Below, in pieces: positions 14,207 through 18,282 of a stretch of DNA of 18,282 nt; the stretch's first letter is position 1; the number at the start of each line of letters is the position of its first letter. The position numbers and the translations under genes were made by a program. The notes under the pieces are model-generated. The model saw nothing but the letters and a program-made list of their open reading frames with translations. It made no database searches and was not told the DNA's origin. Source of the stretch: Zoogloeaceae bacterium (GTDB lineage Bacteria > Pseudomonadota > Gammaproteobacteria > Burkholderiales > Rhodocyclaceae); assembly GCA_031290955.1 (NCBI GenBank), contig JAISLJ010000026.1:1-18282 (forward strand). The letters run 5' to 3'.

Positions 14207-14267
14207 TGCCGTTATTGTCATCGTCGTATGGGAACTGCTCAAGTGGCTGTTCTCCAGTGGAGGGTAA
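14193..14267 (+). CDS. Tiny 24-residue putative membrane peptide
   Basis: MDVRDAVIVIVVWELLKWLF, then SSGG, forms a single short hydrophobic helix. It overlaps the preceding ORF by 14 bases and ends three bases before the DUF1804 start, as expected in a compact phage operon. The length is too small for confidence. It may be a real phage micropeptide or chance. Confidence 0.35.
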   Translation: MDVRDAVIVIVVWELLKWLFSSGG

Positions 14268-14270
14268 GCG

Positions 14271-14792
14271 ATGCCCCGCGTAAAAGGACAGGGAAATCAC
14301 GGCGAGGAAGCCATCCGCGCCGTGCGCGCCGCCTACGTCTTCGAGGCTGCCGCGCTCGATGTCGCCGCCGCCCGTCACAACATCCCCGAAGCCACCGCCC
14401 GGCGCTGGAAAACCGAAGCGCGTAAGGCCGGAGACGACTGGGACAAGGCCCGCGCCGCTCAATTCATGGCCGGAGGCGGCATCGAGGAGGTCGTGCGTCA
14501 GACGCTGGCCGTCGTTGTGCGCCAGGTGCAGGCGACCGTCGAAGCCATCCAGAACGATCCCGACATGCCCCCCGGCGACCGTGTGCAGAACCTCGCCAGC
14601 CTCGCCGACGCCTACAACAAACTGATCGCCGCATCGCGCCGGGTGATGCCCGAAACCGACCGGCTGGCGGTCGCAATGGATGTGCTCCGCCGCTTCGCCG
14701 AGTACGTCTCCACCAAGAAACCCGCCTTGGCCGCCGAGTTCATCGACATGATCGAACCCTTCGGCGAGGCGCTCGAGAAGGAGTATCGCTGA
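14271..14792 (+). CDS. DUF1804 family protein, putative Mu-like phage small terminase subunit
   Basis: This encodes 173 residues. DUF1804 proteins occur in Mu-like phages next to the large terminase gene and are thought to recognise DNA for packaging. A helix-turn-helix lies at about 24-46 (FEAAALDVAAARHNIPEATA, RRWKTEA), followed by long helices including VVRQVQATVEAIQNDP and LASLADAYNKLIAASRRV, and a C-terminal EFIDMIEPFGEALEKEYR. The start has GTGGAGGG seven bases upstream. The stop overlaps the next start by one base (TGATG). The gene appears intact although its phage is not. Confidence 0.82.
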   Translation: MPRVKGQGNHGEEAIRAVRAAYVFEAAALDVAAARHNIPEATARRWKTEARKAGDDWDKARAAQFMAGGGIEEVVRQTLAVVVRQVQATVEAIQNDPDMPPGDRVQNLASLADAYNKLIAASRRVMPETDRLAVAMDVLRRFAEYVSTKKPALAAEFIDMIEPFGEALEKEYR

Positions 14793-15166
14793 TGCCGCTC
14801 TACGTCTCCGTTGATGATAAGCAGGTGCTGGAAGTGCTGCAACGCATCGCCGAACGCTTCCAGCCCAAACAGATGCGCCCGGCAATGATGCAGATCGGCG
14901 AGAAGCTCCTCGCATCCACCAAAAAACGCTTCGACATGGCCGTCGCGCCGGATGGAACACCCTGGGCGCCCATCAAGCCGGGGACGATCCTCGCGCGCAT
15001 CCCCCCGCGCGGCTTTCGGGCGATGGATCAAGTAACGTGCAAAGGATCAAATAGAGCGCTAGCCCACACATGCCACCCGCGCAAAAGGACCTCGATCCCG
15101 GCAGGAAGCCCGTATCCTCCAGTTTTCGCCAACAACGCGCAAGCGACAAACGACATAACAATGTAG
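14792..15166 (+). pseudogene. Phage virion morphogenesis protein (Mu G-like), 3'-truncated
   Basis: The frame is 124 residues. The first 70 or so look like the Mu gpG-type virion morphogenesis family: VLEVLQRIAERFQP, QIGEKLLASTKKRFD and PDGTPWAPIKPGTI. From about residue 72 (near base 15008-15030) the sequence becomes Arg/Cys/Pro-rich and unlike the family, ending in FANNAQATNDITM. Family members usually run to about 150-180 residues with conserved C-terminal strands, which are missing. The gene is therefore broken and reads into non-phage DNA. Confidence 0.7.
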
Positions 15167-15236
15167 CAAAGTCAACAGCGATGTTGGATACTGGCGACAA
15201 AGCGAGGCATGCGCAATCGGGAGATCAGCTTTCTCC

Positions 15237-15284
15237 GGTTTTGAATGGCTTTTCCGCCCGAAGGGCAACTGCTGTCCGCAGGAC
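15237..15284 (-). repeat. Dispersed repeat, copy C (divergent)
   Basis: Read on the minus strand it starts GTCCTGCGGACAGCAG, has a hairpin-like GCCCTTCGGGC, and ends AAAAGCCATTCAAAACC. This matches the order of copy B with several substitutions and a 3-base gap. It lies 12 bases past the purN stop in the same direction. Confidence 0.55.
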
Positions 15285-15295
15285 GCAGGACGACT

Positions 15296-15958
15296 TCAGG
15301 GGGTGGGGACGATCAGGGCGGCGGGGTGTGCTTCTCTGGTTTGTGAAGGCTTTTTGGCGCGAAGCGCCACATTGCCGTCCGCCAGGACATGTCCTTCCAC
15401 GAACCAGCGCACAGCGAGGGGATAGATGCGGTGTTCCTCGGCCAATACGCGCGCCGCCAAACGGTCTTCGTCATCGTCGTCCTGCACCGGCACGGCGGCC
15501 TGGATCACGATGGGGCCGCGGTCAAGCGCCGGGGTGACGAAATGCACCGTGCAGCCGTGGATGCGCACACCTTCTTCCAGCGCGCGCCGGTGCGTGTGCA
15601 GGCCGGGAAAGGCAGGCAGGAGCGAAGGGTGGATGTTGAGCAGCCGTCCCGCAAAACACTGCACAAACGTTTCCGGAAGAATGCGCATGAAACCAGCCAG
15701 CACAACCAGATCCGGCGCATGGGCCTGAACGGCGGCCAGGAGCGCGGCATCAAAGGCCGAACGTTCGGAATAGGCGCGGTGATCGACAACCTGGGTGGCG
15801 ATTCCCGCCGCCGCCGCGATAGACAAACCCTTGGCTTCGGGCGTGTTGGCCAGCACGGCGACAATCTGCGCGCCCGGCAGTTCTCCGGCGCGTTCGGCGC
15901 GCAGAAGCGCCTCCATGTTGCTGCCGCGCCCGGAGATCAGGATGACGATTCGTTTCAT
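15296..15958 (-). CDS. purN: Phosphoribosylglycinamide formyltransferase (10-formyl-THF dependent)
   Basis: This encodes 220 residues. It transfers a formyl group to GAR in step three of purine synthesis. The substrate loop SGRGSNMEALL (9-19), the GFMRIL segment (89-94), the signature NIHPSLLPAFPGLHTH (108-123) with Asn108 and His110, and HFVTPALDRGP with Asp146 are all present. The catalytic machinery is therefore complete. The last 30 residues (from about 190, HVLADGNVALRAKKP and onward) are encoded by dispersed repeat copy B and the sequence after it. The ATG overlaps the stop of the upstream lipoprotein gene by four bases (ATGA). Confidence 0.96.
   Translation of the reverse strand: MKRIVILISGRGSNMEALLRAERAGELPGAQIVAVLANTPEAKGLSIAAAAGIATQVVDHRAYSERSAFDAALLAAVQAHAPDLVVLAGFMRILPETFVQCFAGRLLNIHPSLLPAFPGLHTHRRALEEGVRIHGCTVHFVTPALDRGPIVIQAAVPVQDDDDEDRLAARVLAEEHRIYPLAVRWFVEGHVLADGNVALRAKKPSQTREAHPAALIVPTP
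15338..15388 (-). repeat. Dispersed repeat, copy B, inside the purN 3' end
   Basis: Read on the minus strand it starts GTCCTGGCGGACGGCAATG, then TGGCGCTTCGCGCCA, then AAAAGCCTTCACAAACC. This matches copy A closely. It is in frame with purN and encodes about residues 191-206 of the enzyme. Confidence 0.75.
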
Positions 15959-16677
15959 TTGAGTGCCCCGACGGGAAGGAAGAGGGAAGTGGCGAGCGAT
16001 TGCGCTGCCCGGCTCACCAGGCGACCGGTCTGATCTTCGATGATGCGGGCGGCGAGATCGAGCAGGCCGATGACGCGACCAAACTCGCGTTCAAAGGAAA
16101 GGTTCTGGCCCTCGGCATTGATTTCGTTGGCGAGAAGCAGCGGTTCCCCGGCGGCGTTTTTGGCGCTCGCAAGTTTCCAGAGCGCGATCTCCATGTTGCG
16201 GGCCGCATTGTGGAACTTCTGCGCGCTCAGGGAATCCAGCACGAAGAATTCCTCTTTCCCCTCGCAGGCGGCGTCGACCATCGTGACGAGGCCGTAGACG
16301 AGCGCTGCTACGCGGTCGCCGGGATAGCCGGGATCGAAGGCCATGAGCGCCGCCTCGCCTTCCACCTTGCCGTCCAACCCGGCGGGCGGCGCGGCGCGAA
16401 AGGCGACGAGGCGGGTGAGCGCCGTATCCCGGTCAAGTACGCCGGACTTCCGCCATTCACGCGGATTGCGTCGGTAGAGCTTGTCAGCGATGAGGAAGAG
16501 GCTCGCCAGCGCCTGCGTGCGGATGGCATCGAGAACGCGGTCGATATCGGTCTTGAACAGGTACTTGGGATCAACGCGGGTTTCGGTGCGGCCTTCCGTA
16601 TCCCGGTGGGCCGCGCACCCGGTGAGCGCGGCCAGGAAGAGCGCCGCGCCCGTCTTGCAGATCATGCGTCGGCGCAT
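15955..16677 (-). CDS. Predicted lipoprotein of unknown function between dedA and purN
   Basis: This encodes 240 residues. The signal MRRRMICKTGAALFLAALTG is followed by Cys21, a lipobox (LTGC) for lipid attachment. The mature part is mostly helical, with DPKYLFKTDIDRVLDAI, SLFLIADKLYRRNPREW, GDRVAALVYGLVTMVDAA and FFVLDSLSAQKFHNAARN. No enzyme motif is seen and I do not recognise the family. The start at 16677 is chosen because GGAAGG lies five bases upstream and it gives a normal positively charged N-region; it overlaps dedA by 16 bases. The alternative ATG at 16665 overlaps by exactly four. The stop overlaps the purN start. It may form part of an envelope function with DedA. Confidence 0.8.
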   Translation of the reverse strand: MRRRMICKTGAALFLAALTGCAAHRDTEGRTETRVDPKYLFKTDIDRVLDAIRTQALASLFLIADKLYRRNPREWRKSGVLDRDTALTRLVAFRAAPPAGLDGKVEGEAALMAFDPGYPGDRVAALVYGLVTMVDAACEGKEEFFVLDSLSAQKFHNAARNMEIALWKLASAKNAAGEPLLLANEINAEGQNLSFEREFGRVIGLLDLAARIIEDQTGRLVSRAAQSLATSLFLPVGALK

Positions 16678-17321
16678 GAAGCCTTCCGGGTCCTGAGGTA
16701 GCCGATGAGCGCGGGCAGGAGGGAGAAGACGACGATGCCCAGGATCATGAAAGAGAGGTTTTTCTGAATCCAGGGCCGGTTGCCGAACCAATAACCCAGG
16801 AAGGTGAGCGAGAACACCCAGGAGAGGCCCCCGATCAGGTTGAAGAAGAGGAAGCGCCCGTAGGTCATGGCGCCGATCCCCGCCACAAAGGGCGCGAAGG
16901 TGCGGATCAGGGGCAGGAAACGGGAAAGCACGATGGTCTTGCCGCCGTGTCGTTCGTAGAAGGCGTGTGTTTTCAGGAGCGCCGTGCGGTTGAAGATGCG
17001 CGATTGCCGCCACTGGAACACGCGCGGGCCAAGATAGCGCCCGATCTGGTAATTGACGAGGTTCCCCAGGAAGGCGGCTGCCGAAAGAAGCCCGACCAAA
17101 GGCCAGATTTCCAGCCCGCCGGCGCTGCCCAGCGCTGCCAGCGTCCCGGCCACGAAGAGCAGCGAATCGCCCGGCAGGAAGGGAAAGACGACAAAGCCCG
17201 TTTCGGCGAAGATGATGAAGAACAGGATGACGTACACCCATCCGCCATACTGCGCGATCAGGTTTTGGAGATGCACATCCAGATGCAGGACGAGATCAAG
17301 GACGAAGGTCAGGAACTCCAT
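16662..17321 (-). CDS. DedA family inner-membrane protein
   Basis: This encodes 219 residues with about five hydrophobic segments. DedA proteins are inner-membrane proteins related to undecaprenyl-phosphate or phospholipid flippases, needed for envelope homeostasis and drug resistance. Family features are ETGFVVFPFLPGDSLLFVAG (about 40-59), GNLVNYQIGRYLG (about 86-98), and the GGKTIVLSRFLPLIRTFAPF segment with the conserved Arg residues followed by VAGIGAMTYGRF. A basic C-terminal tail (YLRTRKA) follows the last helix. The gene is first in a minus-strand unit with the lipoprotein gene and purN. Its exact substrate and paralogue type are not determinable here. Confidence 0.93.
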   Translation of the reverse strand: MEFLTFVLDLVLHLDVHLQNLIAQYGGWVYVILFFIIFAETGFVVFPFLPGDSLLFVAGTLAALGSAGGLEIWPLVGLLSAAAFLGNLVNYQIGRYLGPRVFQWRQSRIFNRTALLKTHAFYERHGGKTIVLSRFLPLIRTFAPFVAGIGAMTYGRFLFFNLIGGLSWVFSLTFLGYWFGNRPWIQKNLSFMILGIVVFSLLPALIGYLRTRKASCADA

Positions 17322-17435
17322 GGAAAACTCGGCAAAGGATCAGGTTGTCTATTCTAGCCTGCATTTCCTGCCACAGGATATACAGCGCCTCCCGAAACCA
17401 AGAAGAAAATCATTTTGCGAGAACAGCCCGAAACA

Positions 17436-17461
17436 GTCCTGGGTCTTGGCAGACGGCGATG
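17436..17461 (+). repeat. Dispersed repeat, half-copy D
   Basis: It reads GTCCTGGGTCTTGGCAGACG then GCGATG, identical over this length to copy A apart from A's internal 14-bp duplication. It then diverges into GGCCCTGCGGGCGG, which keeps the hairpin character but not the sequence. Confidence 0.7.
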
Positions 17462-17557
17462 GCCCTGCGGGCGGCCGCGATACCGCTGGGTAAACCTCTC
17501 GCCCCCCGTTGGAGGGCGAGGGGATTGATATGGGCGCGTTCGCGCCGAAAGATGGCG

Positions 17558-17593
17558 GTGGATTGCCACGGCGCTTCGCGCCTCGCAATGACG
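17558..17593 (-). repeat. Inverted copy of the CGTCATTGCGAG...GGCAATCCAC repeat
   Basis: The minus strand begins CGTCATTGCGAG and ends GGCAATCCAC, as at 661-690. The middle is replaced by a hairpin-forming GGCGCGAAGCGCC. Confidence 0.65.
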
Positions 17594-17629
17594 GGGCGGG
17601 GGGCGGGCGGATGAAACACACGCCCTGCC

Positions 17630-17692
17630 GTCTGAAGACTGTGCCTCATTGTCTGAAGACAACGCCTCATTGTCTGGAGACAACACCTTGCG
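17630..17692 (+). repeat. Three-unit 21-bp tandem repeat with palindromic cores
   Basis: The units at 17630, 17651 and 17672 each start GTCTGAAGAC, GTCTGAAGAC and GTCTGGAGAC. GTCT and AGAC are inverse complements. The spacers are TGTGCCTCATT, AACGCCTCATT and a diverged AACACCTTGCG. The 21-bp period is two DNA helical turns, so the cores face the same side. The array ends 67 bases before the edge gene's ATG. It might be a regulator-binding array. It is also in frame as a short repeated peptide on the plus strand (PHCLKTTPHCLETTP), which seems less likely. Confidence 0.8.
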
Positions 17693-17759
17693 GAAACGCC
17701 ATTTTCCGGCGCAATCCGCGCTTTTTCCCTTTTGTTTCACTCATCCAAAGGAGTTCAGC

Positions 17760-18282
17760 ATGACCCAAAGAACCGACTGGCTACCCGGCAAGCGTGAGGC
17801 GCAAATCGCGCTTAGCGAGAACTGGCAAACCATCCTGACCACGGCCAAGGTTTCCGCGTGGAATATCCCCGCAGCGGAAGTGACCGCCCTCCGAAATCTC
17901 ACCACCGCCGCCGAGGCCGCATTGGCCCTGGCGCAGAGCACCGCCCGAACGGTCGTTGTGACGGCACAGGCAAAAACCGCTTTCGCCGCGCTCGTTGAAA
18001 AAATACGCTTTTTCAAAAGCCGTTACTTTGTCGTCCCGCCGCTCACCGACACCGACCTGATTTCCCTGGGACTGAAGCCGCATGACACCAAGCCCACCCC
18101 GATTTCACCGCCGCCTTTGCCGCCTATCAGTCGCCGAATCACGGCAGGGATGACATGCTGGCGAAACAGACGGCGCGCGAGGCGCTGGAACACGTCTGCC
18201 GCCAGTATTACAGCGCCTGGATCAGCAACAATCCGCATGTTTCCGAGGTGGATCGCAACGAGTTGCGCGTGCCGATCAAGAG
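17760..18282 (+). pseudogene. Unknown-function protein family member, frame-disrupted, 3' end outside window
   Basis: The ATG at 17760 has AAAGGAG seven bases upstream. The first 116 or so residues look genuine: TDWLPGKREAQIALSENWQ, WNIPAAEVTALRNLTTAAEA, FAALVEKIRFFKSRYF and DLISLGLKPHDTKPTP. After about base 18100 this frame turns Arg-rich and unnatural. Another frame (from 18086, after a stop) instead encodes DFTAAFAAYQSPNHGRDD, then AREALEHVCRQYYSAWISNN and RNELRVPIK, open to the window end. So either there is a frameshift, or a deletion has joined two related genes between about 18086 and 18120. I recall similar proteins of unknown function, often in several copies, in host-associated bacteria. 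The function is unknown. Confidence 0.65.

Larger units (their letters stand above)
13961..15030 (+). mobile_element. Mu-like prophage remnant (about 1 kb)
   Basis: It holds two tiny ORFs, a DUF1804 gene and a broken virion morphogenesis gene, all on one strand with tight or overlapping ends typical of phage. The large terminase, portal, tail and integration genes are missing. The right limit is approximate: similarity to the morphogenesis family fades between 14990 and 15030. The left limit is set by the 43-bp repeat and is a guess. Confidence 0.65.
17322..17759. other. Repeat-rich intergenic region between dedA and the right-edge gene
   Basis: No gene is supported. In order it contains half-copy D of the dispersed repeat, a hairpin CCTCTCGCCC/GGGCGAGGGG at 17495-17523, a hairpin GGCGCG-TT-CGCGCC at 17533-17546, an inverted copy of the CGTCATTGCGAG repeat, the 3 x 21-bp tandem array, and the AAAGGAG ribosome binding site of the edge gene at 17747-17753. 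Both promoters (dedA leftwards, edge gene rightwards) should lie here. Confidence 0.6.

Noticed and set aside
15025..15050. Direct repeat GGATCAA twice near the phage-gene break, as a target-site duplication
   Set aside because: The copies are about 12 bases apart with no element between them; a chance 7-mer is adequate.
15167..15295. Minus-strand frames between the phage remnant and purN, with Cys-rich sequence
   Set aside because: No start with a ribosome binding site and no recognisable domain. The segment also overlaps repeat copy C.
17630..17692. Possible CRISPR mini-array
   Set aside because: The units are 21 bp in direct tandem without variable spacers, and no cas genes are visible.
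17354..17740. Minus-strand frame encoding repeated SSDNEAQ-like units, and plus-strand frame with repeated CLKTTPH units
   Set aside because: Both are translations of the 21-bp array (a multiple of three keeps any frame open). No ribosome binding site or conserved surroundings support a protein.

Overview
The window is a GC-rich chromosomal segment that looks betaproteobacterial, possibly near Rhodocyclales (the order is a guess). The main evidence is a petABC cytochrome bc1 operon followed by sspA-sspB, a leucyl aminopeptidase-holC pair, a FliW-type flagellar factor and cytochrome b with the PVWY Qo motif. No rRNA, tRNA or CRISPR array was recognised.

Layout from left to right. (1) 1-500 is the C-terminal end of an outer-membrane autotransporter-like barrel, followed by about 640 bases of non-coding DNA with several dispersed repeats and hairpins. 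(2) 1139-4069, minus strand, is a tight cluster reading fliW, pepA, holC and a small conserved-looking hypothetical gene. (3) 4070-4503 is a divergent intergenic region with a near-consensus sigma70 promoter. It drives petA-petB-petC and probably sspA-sspB, to 8281. The bc1 complex passes electrons from quinol to cytochrome c, while SspA and SspB are an RNA polymerase-associated regulator and a ClpXP adaptor. (4) 8384-9139, minus strand, is an unrecognised membrane-anchored protein of visibly lower GC. (5) 9458-13370 is a four-gene exported-enzyme cluster: SMP-30/gluconolactonase-like protein (Sec), sulfatase (Tat), dienelactone hydrolase (Tat-like) and cytochrome c' type haem protein (Sec). 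The set suggests periplasmic processing of a sulfated, lactone-containing substrate, but the substrate is unknown.

(6) 13466-15030 is a graveyard of mobile DNA: an IS481-type transposase N-terminus fused to an unrelated tail, then about 1 kb of a Mu-like prophage (two tiny ORFs, a DUF1804 putative small terminase and a broken virion morphogenesis gene). (7) 15296-17321, minus strand, is dedA, a lipoprotein gene and purN with overlapping ends. (8) 17322-17759 is a repeat-rich spacer ending in a three-unit 21-bp tandem array with palindromic cores. It precedes a gene of unknown function that is frame-disrupted and cut by the window edge.

The most unusual structure is the repeat content. A dispersed element of roughly 50 bp occurs after the autotransporter gene, after purN, upstream of dedA and inside purN, where it appears to supply the protein's C-terminus. 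A separate 43-bp sequence occurs both upstream of the petA promoter and at the left edge of the phage remnant. The 21-bp array upstream of the edge gene looks like either a multi-site operator or a family-specific repeat.
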